NCBI GenBank assembly: GCA_900540945.1
Contig: UQHQ01000021.1
Span: forward strand, 1-36,063
Reading direction: 5' to 3'
From: an uncultured Collinsella sp.
Lineage (GTDB): Bacteria; Actinomycetota; Coriobacteriia; Coriobacteriales; Coriobacteriaceae
Length of the DNA stretch: 36,063 bases
A program made the position numbers and the translations under genes. Each line of letters starts with the position of its first letter. The stretch's first letter is position 1. Shown piece after piece: positions 23,531 through 31,691 of the stretch. The notes under the pieces are model-generated. The model worked only from the letters and a program-made list of their open reading frames with translations, searched no databases and had not been told where the DNA came from.

Positions 23531-24016
23531 GTGAAGGTCATCATCTACACCGACGGCTCGGCCCGATCAAATCCGGGACGCGGCGGCTACGGCGCCGTGC
23601 TCAAATACACCAACCCCGCCGGCAAGACCTTCACCTCCGAGCTTTCGCGCGGCTACGCCAAGACCACCAACAACCGCATGGAGCTCATGGCGGTCATCGT
23701 GGCGCTCGAGGCGCTTAACCGCCCCTGCGAGGTCGAGGTCCATTCCGATTCGCAGTACGTCGTCAACGCTTTCAATAAACACTGGATCGACGGCTGGAAA
23801 AAGCGCGGGTGGAAAACTGCCAACAAGCAGCCCGTCAAGAACCGCGACCTGTGGGAGCGCCTGCTTGCCGCCAAAAGCAAGCACAAGGTGGAGTTCATCT
23901 GGGTTAAGGGACATGCCGGCCACGAGCTCAACGAGCGCTGCGATGAGCTCGCCACCACGGCAGCCGACGGCAGCAACCTCGATATCGACACCGGCTTTAA
24001 CGAGAGCGACCTGTAA
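23531..24016 (+). CDS. rnhA: Ribonuclease HI
   Basis: A 161-residue enzyme that cleaves RNA in RNA-DNA hybrids, removing primers and R-loops. All four acidic active-site residues are visible: Asp8 (IYTDGS), Glu51 (NRMELMA), Asp73 (HSDSQYV) and Asp138 (ERCDELA), with the supporting histidine in VKGHAGHELN. It includes the basic handle (DGWKKRGWKTANKQPVKN) of the E. coli-type enzyme. The GTG start at 23531 follows AAAGGA. Confidence 0.97.
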   Translation: MKVIIYTDGSARSNPGRGGYGAVLKYTNPAGKTFTSELSRGYAKTTNNRMELMAVIVALEALNRPCEVEVHSDSQYVVNAFNKHWIDGWKKRGWKTANKQPVKNRDLWERLLAAKSKHKVEFIWVKGHAGHELNERCDELATTAADGSNLDIDTGFNESDL

Positions 24017-24089
24017 CGGCGTTTTCGCACGCTTTTGTGTCCTCCCGCGCTACACTCGTCCTGTAGGCCAAACAACGCAAGGGGGACAC

Positions 24090-25196
24090 ATGCTGCGTAT
24101 CGCAACCATCGGCACGTCCATGATCACCGACGACTTTATTCAGGTCGTCAATGCCAACGACCAGGCCGTATTCGTAGGCACGCTCTCGCGCAATGCCGAG
24201 CGCGGCGCCGCCTTTACTGCCGAGCACGGCGGCGAGCGAAACTTTACGTCACTCGATGAGCTTGCGGCAGGCGCCGGCGTCGATGCCGTCTACATCGGCA
24301 GCCCCAATGCGCTCCATTACGAGCAGGCGCTCGCCTGCATCGCCGGTGGCAAGCACGTCATCGTCGAGAAACCCTTCTGCGCCACCGAAGCACAGGCGCT
24401 GGAAGTCTTCCGCGCTGCCGAGGCAGCAGGTGTCGTGGCCCTCGAGGCCATGCGTCCCCTCCACGATCCCGCCTTCCACGCCATCGAGGACGCCCTGGGC
24501 GAGATCGCCCCCATCCGCCGCGCCTCATTGCGCTTTGGCAAGTATTCCTCGCGCTACAACGAGATTCTCGCGGGACGCGCCACCAATATCTTCGACTGCA
24601 ATATGGCATCGGGTTCCCTCATGGACATTGGCGTCTACACCGTCGAGCCCATGGTCGAGATTTTCGGCATGCCCTCCGGCCTTACGAGCATGACTACTCT
24701 GCTCGACCCCACCACGCGACAGCTCACGCACGGCCCCATCGACGGCTGCGGTTCCATCCTCGCCAGCTACGGCGGTGGCCGCATCTCCGTCGAGCTCGCG
24801 CACTCCAAAATTACGAATGACCTGCTGCCCTCGCAGATAGAAGGCGAGCGTGGCACTATCCAGATCGACCATCTGTCCACGCCCCGCAACGTCCGCATCG
24901 ACTATCGCGGCGACGTCGTACGCGGCTCGGCGACCGAGGCACCGCGCGAACAGGACGAGAACGGCCGCGTGCTCGACCTGCCCAAATCGAGCAACACTAT
25001 GGAATACGAACTCACAGACTTTATCACCGCCATCGGCGGCATCGATAACGTTAAGGAAGAGATTTGGGAGACCCCGGCAGGACGCCACGAGCTTGGCCAC
25101 TACCGCGATGTCACGCTCGTCTCACTGCGTATCATGGATGCCGTGCGCCGGCAGGCCGGCATTACCTTCCCGGCCGACGCAGGCAAGCAGGCATAG
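24090..25196 (+). CDS. Gfo/Idh/MocA family oxidoreductase
   Basis: A 368-residue protein. The Rossmann domain starts MLRIATIGTSMITDDFI, and the family motif EKP occurs in HVIVEKPFCATEAQAL, followed by the conserved GSLMDIGVYTVEPMVEIFG of the C-terminal domain. It differs substantially from the 15814-16833 paralogue. The substrate is unknown. ATG 24090 has AAGGGGGA upstream; the longer frame overlaps rnhA and is rejected. The acylphosphatase gene starts 3 nt after its stop, so the two are co-transcribed. Confidence 0.9.
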   Translation: MLRIATIGTSMITDDFIQVVNANDQAVFVGTLSRNAERGAAFTAEHGGERNFTSLDELAAGAGVDAVYIGSPNALHYEQALACIAGGKHVIVEKPFCATEAQALEVFRAAEAAGVVALEAMRPLHDPAFHAIEDALGEIAPIRRASLRFGKYSSRYNEILAGRATNIFDCNMASGSLMDIGVYTVEPMVEIFGMPSGLTSMTTLLDPTTRQLTHGPIDGCGSILASYGGGRISVELAHSKITNDLLPSQIEGERGTIQIDHLSTPRNVRIDYRGDVVRGSATEAPREQDENGRVLDLPKSSNTMEYELTDFITAIGGIDNVKEEIWETPAGRHELGHYRDVTLVSLRIMDAVRRQAGITFPADAGKQA

Positions 25197-25198
25197 CG

Positions 25199-25609
25199 AT
25201 GGGCCTCTTCGATACGTTCTTCTCCAGCGTCACCGGCGGCAGTCGAGAGCCTCAAAAACCATCAAACGTCGAGCTCGAGCTGCGCCGCAGGCTTACCGTA
25301 CTCGCAAGCGACGAGGCCACTCAAGACACTCCCCTGCGCTATTTCCTGCGCTGGGCGGGGCAAGTCCAAGGCGTTGGTTTTCGCTTTACCAACACCAACC
25401 TCGCACAGGCACGCGCACTCACCGGCTGGGTGCGTAACATGGAAGACGGCTCAGTCGAGATGGAGATACAGGGAGCTCCGGCAAACGTCCTATCTCATCT
25501 CGAGGCGCTTCATGCCTCCTATGAGCGCATGGGAACGCGTTTTCGCCTCGTAGACGCCCAGGCCCGAGCCCCACTTGCCAATGAAGACGGTTTCAGTCCT
25601 CATTATTAG
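25199..25609 (+). CDS. Acylphosphatase with N-terminal extension
   Basis: A 136-residue protein that hydrolyses acyl phosphates. The signature VQGVGFRFTNTNLAQARALTGWVRNMEDGSVEM spans 56-88, with the catalytic Arg62 and Asn80 in place. Ordinary acylphosphatases are about 90 residues; here about 45 residues precede the domain. No ribosome site is visible, and the ATG lies 3 nt after the upstream stop, so translation is probably coupled. The extension could be spurious if translation starts later, but no better start is seen. Confidence 0.88.
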   Translation: MGLFDTFFSSVTGGSREPQKPSNVELELRRRLTVLASDEATQDTPLRYFLRWAGQVQGVGFRFTNTNLAQARALTGWVRNMEDGSVEMEIQGAPANVLSHLEALHASYERMGTRFRLVDAQARAPLANEDGFSPHY

Positions 25610-25670
25610 TATTGTGTGCTAAATACGGTATCATTTACCTACGACCGTTAATAGAAAAGAGGCGAGGCGC

Positions 25671-26051
25671 ATGGCGGTGCAAAGAAGGAATACCAGGCAG
25701 CGAAAGCTGGTTCTTGACGCCGTGCGCCAAAGCTATAACCATCCCACCGCCGACGAAATCTACAACGTCGTGCGCGCGCAGGATGACAAAATCAGCCGCG
25801 GTACGGTCTACCGCAATCTCAATCTCTTGGCCGACGCAGGCGAAATCCTCTCCATCAAGACGCCGGGCGGCAGCCGCTTCGATCGCACGATCGAGCCGCA
25901 TGCGCATATCATCTGCACCTCGTGCAGCCGCGTCATCGACGTACCGCTCCCCTTCGATGCCCAGCTCGACGCCAAGGCGTCCGAGCAAATCGGCTGGCAC
26001 GTCACGTCGCACTACACCATCTTCGAGGGTCTCTGCCCCGACTGTAGGTAG
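25671..26051 (+). CDS. Fur-family transcriptional regulator (PerR/Fur-like)
   Basis: A 126-residue metal-dependent repressor. The winged-helix domain has HPTADEIYNVVR and the recognition helix GTVYRNLNLLADAGE. The dimerisation domain has the HAHIICTSC cluster (His77, His79, Cys82, Cys85) and a C-terminal CPDC (Cys122, Cys125), which together form the structural zinc site. The second domain is short for the family. Iron, zinc or peroxide sensing cannot be separated from the sequence. The start ATG 25671 follows an AGAGGCGAGG stretch. Confidence 0.92.
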   Translation: MAVQRRNTRQRKLVLDAVRQSYNHPTADEIYNVVRAQDDKISRGTVYRNLNLLADAGEILSIKTPGGSRFDRTIEPHAHIICTSCSRVIDVPLPFDAQLDAKASEQIGWHVTSHYTIFEGLCPDCR

Positions 26052-26074
26052 ATTTCTAGGTATGTCGCGAAAAC

Positions 26075-26872
26075 CTACTCGGCGAGCAGACGGCGCAGTT
26101 CTTCTTCGACCGTGCGCACGTAACGGACGCGGTCGTTGATGTCGCGCATGGTGGGGTTGCAGCTCTCCATCAGATAGGGATGGCCCACGACGTTGAGCAT
26201 ATCGCGATCGTTCTCATTGTCGCCAAACGCCATCATCTCATCGGGCGAAATACCCAGGGCACGACCGTAATCGGCAAGCGCGGAACCCTTACCCGAATCA
26301 AAGCCGATAAAGTCCGTCCATTCGGTTCCCGACGTCATCACATCAACCCGATCGCTAAAGCGACGCACAAAATACTCCAGCGCCGCCGGCTGCTCTGTCT
26401 CAGGCGTTTGAAACGCAATCTTAATGACATCCTCGTCAATGTCCTCGGGGCGGTCGACCACCGCCATATCGCAGTGGACCTCATAGCGCAAATGGTCGAC
26501 GAACGCATCGTTGCCGCTCATGGTGTAGAGGTGTCCCTCACACGAAAGGGTCACGTCGGCATGGGGATACGCAACCACGGCATTCGCGATATCCATAGCA
26601 AGGCTACGCTCCATGGAGCGCTTGACAACGGCACGCCCCTCGCTCATCACCAGGGCTCCGTTCTCGCATACATAGGCGAGCTCATCGGCCACCGGGGTAA
26701 ACAGATAGCGCAAGCTCGCATATTGACGACCGCTCGCCGGCATAAACACGATACCGCGACGATGCAGCTCATCGATAAGCTCAAAGGCCTCGGAACGCGG
26801 CTCGCGCTCCCCCGGATGCAGCAACGTGCCGTCCAAATCGCAGGCAATCAGCTTGATTCCCTCAAGACCCAT
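26075..26872 (-). CDS. HAD-superfamily Cof-type phosphatase
   Basis: A 265-residue hydrolase. Motif I is IACDLDGTLL (nucleophile Asp), motif II PASGRQY, motif III a lysine in SGKGSAL, and motif IV FGDNENDRDML. The type IIB cap between motifs II and III places it in the Cof/YidA group that dephosphorylates sugar phosphates or cofactors. ATG 26872 follows GGGGGAA. It converges with the Fur gene with only 23 nt between the stops. Confidence 0.92.
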   Translation of the reverse strand: MGLEGIKLIACDLDGTLLHPGEREPRSEAFELIDELHRRGIVFMPASGRQYASLRYLFTPVADELAYVCENGALVMSEGRAVVKRSMERSLAMDIANAVVAYPHADVTLSCEGHLYTMSGNDAFVDHLRYEVHCDMAVVDRPEDIDEDVIKIAFQTPETEQPAALEYFVRRFSDRVDVMTSGTEWTDFIGFDSGKGSALADYGRALGISPDEMMAFGDNENDRDMLNVVGHPYLMESCNPTMRDINDRVRYVRTVEEELRRLLAE

Positions 26873-26899
26873 ATGTTCCCCCAAAGCCTCCTATCAACA

Positions 26900-26942
26900 G
26901 CAAGACGGACCTTGATTGGTCGCCCCTCAAAGCCCGTCTTGC
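26900..26942 (-). terminator. Hairpin between the UreE-like and HAD genes
   Basis: GCAAGACGG and CCGTCTTGC pair, with further inner pairing (CTTGA/TCAAAG). The T-run after it on the minus strand is weak, so it may be a partial terminator or mRNA processing signal. Confidence 0.5.
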
Positions 26943-26954
26943 GCATATGCGTGC

Positions 26955-27533
26955 TTAGCCGCGCGCCTTCTTTACGATCGTAAAGTCTGGAGCCATACTC
27001 ACAACGGCATCCGCCGCACTCGACGCAAAGCGCCGGTCCGAATCGAGTTCACGGGTAACCGTCGAGAGCCGAACGCCCTCGACGCCCCGGAGCATGCGGC
27101 CCAAAACAGGCTGCACCGGCGTATACATGCGCACGGTATGCTCGTCCGAATCGCCTCGAAAAAGCGGCGCATGCATATTGCCGATCTCCCAGCACGCATG
27201 CGCGAGCGCAATCGGGTCCAAGCGGTCAACTTCGACCAAATAAACCTCGGCGCTGCGCAGGCGCACAACAACCGCCACGGGCACCACGCCCGAACGGTCG
27301 ACGGCGAGCACGTCGCCGTCGACAAAACGACCGCCGTCGGCAGTATCCAGCCGAACATCGACCGTGCGCCCCAGCTCCGTCACGCCCACAAACGCGTATA
27401 CATCAGCCTGGTCCCAATCGAGCAGCAGCTCGTCAACTTCAAAGACGCCGCCCAGCTTCCGGCGAAGCAGGAGTTCATAGGACGGATCGTTGAGATTTCC
27501 CAAGCATGTCGTCGAAACCAAGCGCTCAGGCAT
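26955..27533 (-). CDS. UreE-like metallochaperone (orphan)
   Basis: A 192-residue protein whose middle and C-terminal parts follow UreE, the nickel donor of urease: VDVRLDTADGGRFVDGDVLAVD, then the core HACWEIGNMHAPLF (112-125) corresponding to AYHLGNRHxP. His121 is the conserved nickel-site histidine, and VQPVLGRMLRGVEGV matches the family's following helix. The histidine-rich tail of some UreEs is absent. No urease or other ure genes are in the window. It starts 3 nt after a SlyD-like FKBP gene, another protein linked to nickel delivery, so a nickel role for the pair is an inference worth testing. No strong ribosome site, so translation is probably coupled. Confidence 0.65.
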   Translation of the reverse strand: MPERLVSTTCLGNLNDPSYELLLRRKLGGVFEVDELLLDWDQADVYAFVGVTELGRTVDVRLDTADGGRFVDGDVLAVDRSGVVPVAVVVRLRSAEVYLVEVDRLDPIALAHACWEIGNMHAPLFRGDSDEHTVRMYTPVQPVLGRMLRGVEGVRLSTVTRELDSDRRFASSAADAVVSMAPDFTIVKKARG

Positions 27534-27536
27534 GCT

Positions 27537-27965
27537 CTAACCCTCGACCTCGACGAGCTCGATATCAAAGTTGAGGTCCTTGCCGGCCAGCTCGTGGTTG
27601 GCGTCGAGCGTCACGGCCTCGGGCGTCACGTCAATGACGACGGCGGGGACAGGCATGCCGCTCGGCGTGGACAGGAAGAGCTTCATGCCCTTCTCGATCT
27701 GCTCGATGTTGGGAACCTGCTCGGCCGGGAAGGTCAGAACCATCTCGGGATTGTGCTCGCCATAGGCATCGGCAGCAGGAATGTGCACGGTCTTCTTCTC
27801 GCCCACCTGCATATCGACAACAGCGGCGTCGAAGCCCTTGATCATCTGACCGGCGCCGCAGGTGAACTCCAGCGGCTCGCCGCGATCGTAGGAGCTATCG
27901 AACTGCGTGCCGTCGTCGAGCGTGCCGCGATAATGGGTCTTGACCTTCTTGCCCTGGTTGGACAT
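27537..27965 (-). CDS. FKBP-type peptidyl-prolyl isomerase, SlyD-like
   Basis: A 142-residue protein with an FKBP domain (KVKTHYRGTLDDGTQFDSSY and GAGQMIKGFDAAVVDMQVGEKK) interrupted by the SlyD-type IF insert (YGEHNPEMVLTFPAEQVP... VVIDVTPEAVTLDANHELAGKDL). It acts as a folding catalyst and chaperone in the cytoplasm. In E. coli, SlyD also delivers nickel to hydrogenases through a His/Cys-rich tail; that tail is missing here. The start ATG 27965 follows GGAGG. The downstream gene encodes a UreE-like protein. Confidence 0.92.
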   Translation of the reverse strand: MSNQGKKVKTHYRGTLDDGTQFDSSYDRGEPLEFTCGAGQMIKGFDAAVVDMQVGEKKTVHIPAADAYGEHNPEMVLTFPAEQVPNIEQIEKGMKLFLSTPSGMPVPAVVIDVTPEAVTLDANHELAGKDLNFDIELVEVEG

Positions 27966-28085
27966 GGTAACCTCCGTGATAAGGGCGGCGCACAACGCGG
28001 GCCGCCGTGAACATATGGCGCTAACTATACCCTAGTCATACAATTCAATGACAGTTTGCAAAGAAACGCTGCAACCGGAGGAACC

Positions 28086-29099
28086 ATGGCATATCCCGTA
28101 TTTGACCTACACTGCGACACCGCCGACCGCATCGGCTGGGCCACGCTCGATCTCGACCTGCGCTTTACCCCCGGCACCGACGGCTATTTCCCCGGCGACG
28201 AAACGCATCCGCAAGATTTCGACCTCATCGAGGGTAACGCCTGTGCCATCTCGCTCGCAAAGATCGGCAACACGCCGTGGGCACAGTGCTTCGCCACGTT
28301 TGTCCCCGACGAGATTCCCACCGCCCACGCCGCGCGCTTCCAGGCGCAGATCATGGCGCATATGAGCGGCCAGGCAATGCTCAACCACGACCGTATGGTC
28401 AACGTGCGCAGCGCCGCAGACATTCGCCCCGCGCTCAAGGACGGCAAGGTCGCTTGCATCCACACCATCGAAAACGCCACGTTCTTTGCCGAGGACCCCG
28501 CGCTGATCGAAGTGCTCAAGAGCTTGGGCGTGCTTATGTCGTCACTCAGCTGGAATGCGCAGGGGCCGCTCGCGAGCGGCCACGACACCCACGCCGGCCT
28601 CACCGGCGCCGGCATCGAGGCACTTACGCAGATGGAGCACGCCGGCATGGTACTCGACGTCTCCCACCTCAACGATGAGTGCTTTGACGAGGTTGTCGCC
28701 CACGCCACGCGTCCCTTCGTCGCCAGCCACTCCAACTCCCGTGCGGTTTGCGGCGTCAAACGCAACCTTACCGACGACCAGTTCCGCACCATTCGCGACA
28801 TGGGCGGTATCGTCGGCCTCAACTACTGCAGCGAGTTCCTTTCCAACGACGCAACCGACAAGACCGCCGCAGACGTCACCTTCGACCAGCTAGCGGCACA
28901 TATCGAGCACTGGCTCGACCTGGGCGGCGAGGATGTCATCGCGCTCGGCGGCGACTGGGACGGTGCCACGGTGCCCGCCTTCCTCTCCGATGTCAGCAAG
29001 ATGCCCGAGTTCCAGAACATGCTCTCCAAGCACTTTGGCAAGACCGTGATGCAGAAGCTCTGCAGCGATAATGCCCTTGCCTTCTTCGAGCGTTATTAA
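28086..29099 (+). CDS. Membrane dipeptidase (M19, renal dipeptidase family)
   Basis: A 337-residue zinc dipeptidase. Metal ligands are recognisable: FDLHCDTADR (His9, Asp11), a glutamate in HTIENATFF, histidines in LDVSHLND and ASHSNSR, and the C-terminal GGDWDGA. It hydrolyses dipeptides, possibly with D-residues. No signal peptide is seen, so despite the family name it is probably cytoplasmic. ATG 28086 follows GGAGGAA. Length is typical. Confidence 0.93.
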   Translation: MAYPVFDLHCDTADRIGWATLDLDLRFTPGTDGYFPGDETHPQDFDLIEGNACAISLAKIGNTPWAQCFATFVPDEIPTAHAARFQAQIMAHMSGQAMLNHDRMVNVRSAADIRPALKDGKVACIHTIENATFFAEDPALIEVLKSLGVLMSSLSWNAQGPLASGHDTHAGLTGAGIEALTQMEHAGMVLDVSHLNDECFDEVVAHATRPFVASHSNSRAVCGVKRNLTDDQFRTIRDMGGIVGLNYCSEFLSNDATDKTAADVTFDQLAAHIEHWLDLGGEDVIALGGDWDGATVPAFLSDVSKMPEFQNMLSKHFGKTVMQKLCSDNALAFFERY

Positions 29100-29115
29100 T
29101 TTCACATCCCCTGAG

Positions 29116-29149
29116 CGGGCCGCATGCCGAACGGTCGACATGCGGCCCG
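29116..29149. terminator. Perfect 11-bp hairpin between the dipeptidase and YgjP-like genes
   Basis: CGGGCCGCATG and CATGCGGCCCG pair around a 12-nt loop. No T-run follows, so it is a weak terminator at best and may instead stabilise the upstream message. It lies 20 nt before the next start. Confidence 0.5.
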
Positions 29150-29169
29150 TCCCCAATCTGAAGGACCGC

Positions 29170-29949
29170 ATGTCGACGCAGCAATTTACGATTACCGTAT
29201 CCCGACCGGATGGCACATCCATCCCCGTCGTCGTTACCAAAAAGCGCGTCAAGAACTTCAACCTACGCGTCACATCGAGCGGTGAGGTCCACGCCAGTGC
29301 ACCGCTCGACGCCAGCCGCGAGCGTATCGAAGCGTTTGTGAAGCGCAACAGCGCCTGGATTATCAGTCGACTTGCCCAGCGCGAGCAACGTCAGGCGACG
29401 GCACGAGAGCCGCTCAGCCCCTCGTCCATCATTGCACTTTGGGGCAAGCCCATCACGGTACAAGATGCGCTCGATCGCAACTTTGCATCACCCGCACCGC
29501 GGCCCAAGCAGGCCACCTTCGCAAGTTTTATGGGTGCCGACAAATCGAACGAACGCCCACAGGCCAAGCGGCGCGCAACCCTCGACGGCCTGACGTCCGA
29601 TGAGCTCCAGACCCGCATCGACCAGCTCTATGCATCCGAGGTCACCACGGCGCTGCGCGATATGGCGCGCGCGTACGAAATCGCAATGGGTGTCGCCGTT
29701 TCCCGCGTTTCCGTACGTAGCATGAAAACGCGTTGGGGCTCATGCACGCCCAAATCCGGTGCCGTTCGCATCGCACGCGAACTTGCCGCCTATCCCATCG
29801 AGTGTCTCGACATGGTTGTCGCCCACGAGCTCGTCCACCTGCTCGAGCCAAGCCACAATCAGCGGTTTCACGCCCTGCTCGACACGTACTGTCCCAACAA
29901 TAGAGCTCTGTCGCAGCGGCTCAAGCAGCCGCCCCTCAACAAGCTCTAG
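29170..29949 (+). CDS. YgjP-like (M48/SprT-type) zinc metallopeptidase
   Basis: A 259-residue protein of the YgjP/DUF45 family. The motif MKTRWGSCTPKSG (185-197) is characteristic, and the zinc site is HELVH (219-223) with His229 the probable third ligand. The beta-rich N-terminus (VVTKKRVKNFNLRVTSSGEVHASAP) is also typical. About 60 residues rich in Pro, Ala and Lys (105-140) are an insert relative to usual members. ATG 29170 follows GAAGGA. The biological role of the family is poorly defined. Confidence 0.9.
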   Translation: MSTQQFTITVSRPDGTSIPVVVTKKRVKNFNLRVTSSGEVHASAPLDASRERIEAFVKRNSAWIISRLAQREQRQATAREPLSPSSIIALWGKPITVQDALDRNFASPAPRPKQATFASFMGADKSNERPQAKRRATLDGLTSDELQTRIDQLYASEVTTALRDMARAYEIAMGVAVSRVSVRSMKTRWGSCTPKSGAVRIARELAAYPIECLDMVVAHELVHLLEPSHNQRFHALLDTYCPNNRALSQRLKQPPLNKL

Positions 29950-29955
29950 CGTCGA

Positions 29956-30441
29956 CTAGCGCACGCGCTCGATCTCGACACCGCAGCTTGCCAGGGGAAG
30001 ACCGACGGGCGCCCAAGGCTTATCGAGCTTAACGTGCACGCCAAGCAGCAGGGGGTAACGACGCAGCAGCATCTGGGCCACACCCTCGGCTGCAGCCTCG
30101 ATGAGCTTAAACGTATGCTCGCGCAGATAGCCATCGACATCGTGGCATACCGAGCCGTAGTCAATCGAGGCGTCCAGGTTATCGTGCTCCCCCGCTGCAC
30201 GCAGGTCGGCATAGAGCACCAGGGACACGATGAACTTCTGGCCCAGCGCGTTCTCTTCGGGATATACGCCGTGGTTAGCAAAAACCTCAAGACCTTCAAC
30301 GGTGATGCGGTCGGCATGGCGCAGATCGTCATAGCTCACGTGGGGTACCGCCGTTGCGGTGGATATTTCGCCCCTTCCACGGCGGGCGAGCTCGGCGCCT
30401 TCAGTCTTGGTTGCATTCTCGGGCAGTTTCTTGTTACTCAT
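29956..30441 (-). CDS. folB: Dihydroneopterin aldolase
   Basis: A 161-residue enzyme of folate synthesis that converts dihydroneopterin to 6-hydroxymethyl-dihydropterin. The conserved blocks are ITVEGLEVFANHGVYPEENALGQKF, YGSVCHDV, LIEAAAEGVAQ and VKLDKPWAPV, the last carrying the catalytic lysine. About 40 residues precede the usual start of the domain; the ATG at 30441 follows AAGGAGA well, so the extension looks real. It is the last gene of a run with folE and an HD hydrolase. Confidence 0.92.
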   Translation of the reverse strand: MSNKKLPENATKTEGAELARRGRGEISTATAVPHVSYDDLRHADRITVEGLEVFANHGVYPEENALGQKFIVSLVLYADLRAAGEHDNLDASIDYGSVCHDVDGYLREHTFKLIEAAAEGVAQMLLRRYPLLLGVHVKLDKPWAPVGLPLASCGVEIERVR

Positions 30442-30484
30442 CGCGATCGTCTCCTTCGTTTAGAACCCCGACCGCGCAAACTAA

Positions 30485-31066
30485 CTACACGCGAATCGAC
30501 AGGTTCTTTTTATCCTCGCTCCAGTTGCAAGCATTGCGCGCGGGGCATGCAAAGCAGGCGCGCGACGCTTTGTCGGCTGCATAGAGCAGACGCTCAAGCG
30601 GTTGGCTGTTCACACGCAGCTTTCGATGGCCCAGAATGGCCGTCTTAATGGCTGCGGCATCGGCCGGCTCAAACGCCACATCATCGGGCATGCCGCCGAG
30701 AATCGCATCAGCGACGCGTTCGCTTGCAACATCATGGGATATACCCGATTCATACTGTTCATCTTTGCCGATATCGTGAAGAAGTGCCGTGGCGTAGATG
30801 ACCTCACGGTCAAATTCGAGCTGTTCCTCGAGATTCTTGATCCACATAATGCGAGCGACATCGAGAAGATGGTCAATACCGTGGCGGCAGAAGATGCGCC
30901 CCGATTCCAACTGTGCAATGTTGCCCAGGTGCCGCCGGAACAGCCCGTTGGCACAAATGTAATCAATGCGAGGCATGGCACCAAAGGGAGTCAGACCCGA
31001 AGCCATAAAGCCGCGACGCGACGTCCCCTCATCGGTCTTCGATGTAAAGTCGTTGACGACCCTCAT
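30485..31066 (-). CDS. HD-domain hydrolase within the folE-folB run
   Basis: A 193-residue metal-dependent phosphohydrolase. HD motif residues are His62 (CRHGIDHLLDVARI), His97-Asp98 (LLHDIGKDEQ) and a later Asp. The C-terminus has a cysteine cluster, CFACPARNACNW (171-182), seen in related HD proteins. It overlaps the folE stop (TAGCATG) and so is translationally coupled to it; folB follows 43 nt later. This position suggests action on a pterin intermediate such as dihydroneopterin triphosphate, but the sequence does not show the substrate. A start at an internal Met (residue 31) is possible. Confidence 0.85.
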   Translation of the reverse strand: MRVVNDFTSKTDEGTSRRGFMASGLTPFGAMPRIDYICANGLFRRHLGNIAQLESGRIFCRHGIDHLLDVARIMWIKNLEEQLEFDREVIYATALLHDIGKDEQYESGISHDVASERVADAILGGMPDDVAFEPADAAAIKTAILGHRKLRVNSQPLERLLYAADKASRACFACPARNACNWSEDKKNLSIRV

Positions 31067-31067
31067 G

Positions 31068-31625
31068 CTAACGGCCCAGCATCCTAAAGAACCGCTCCTC
31101 GAGCGCGGGATCGGTCTCAAAGACGCCGCGGCGAGCGAGCGTCACGGTCTTGGTGCCAGGCTTTTGCACGCCGCGCATGGTCATGCACATATGCTCAGCT
31201 TCCATGAGCACAATCGCTCCCTGGGGAGCGAGATACTCCATGAGGGCATCGGCAACTTGTGCGCACAACTGCTCCTGCAGCTGCAGACGACGGGCGTAGA
31301 CCTCTACCGTGCGGGCAAGCTTAGAAAGCCCTGCGACACGGCCGTTGGGGATATAGCCAATGGCAGCCTTGCCGTAAAACGGCAGCAGATGATGCTCGCA
31401 CAGCGAGTAAAACGTGATGTCGCGCTCGATAACCAAATCGTTCGAAGCGACGGCAAAGGTTTTGGACAGGTGCTCCTCGGCACTCTGGTCCATACCGCCG
31501 GCGATCTCACCATACATACGGGCAACGCGCGCCGGGGTCTCCAGCAGGCCCTCACGAGTTGGGTCCTCGCCTATGCCCTCAAGCAACAGCTTAATGGCGG
31601 CCTCGACTTTTTCCTGATCGACCAT
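31068..31625 (-). CDS. folE: GTP cyclohydrolase I
   Basis: A 185-residue first enzyme of pterin and folate synthesis, making dihydroneopterin triphosphate from GTP. Zinc ligands are Cys76 and His79 in YSLCEHHLLPFYG, and Cys147 in MCMTMRGVQKPGT. The length is exactly as expected. ATG 31625 was chosen over an upstream in-frame codon because of homologous length and the GAGG before it. It lies 66 nt after nrdG and is coupled to the HD gene. Confidence 0.96.
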   Translation of the reverse strand: MVDQEKVEAAIKLLLEGIGEDPTREGLLETPARVARMYGEIAGGMDQSAEEHLSKTFAVASNDLVIERDITFYSLCEHHLLPFYGKAAIGYIPNGRVAGLSKLARTVEVYARRLQLQEQLCAQVADALMEYLAPQGAIVLMEAEHMCMTMRGVQKPGTKTVTLARRGVFETDPALEERFFRMLGR

Positions 31626-31691
31626 CTGGGCCTCACTTTTCCGATTTTGCGTTCGCGCTATGGTACCACGCCCTCCGGCATCGGCCACAAG

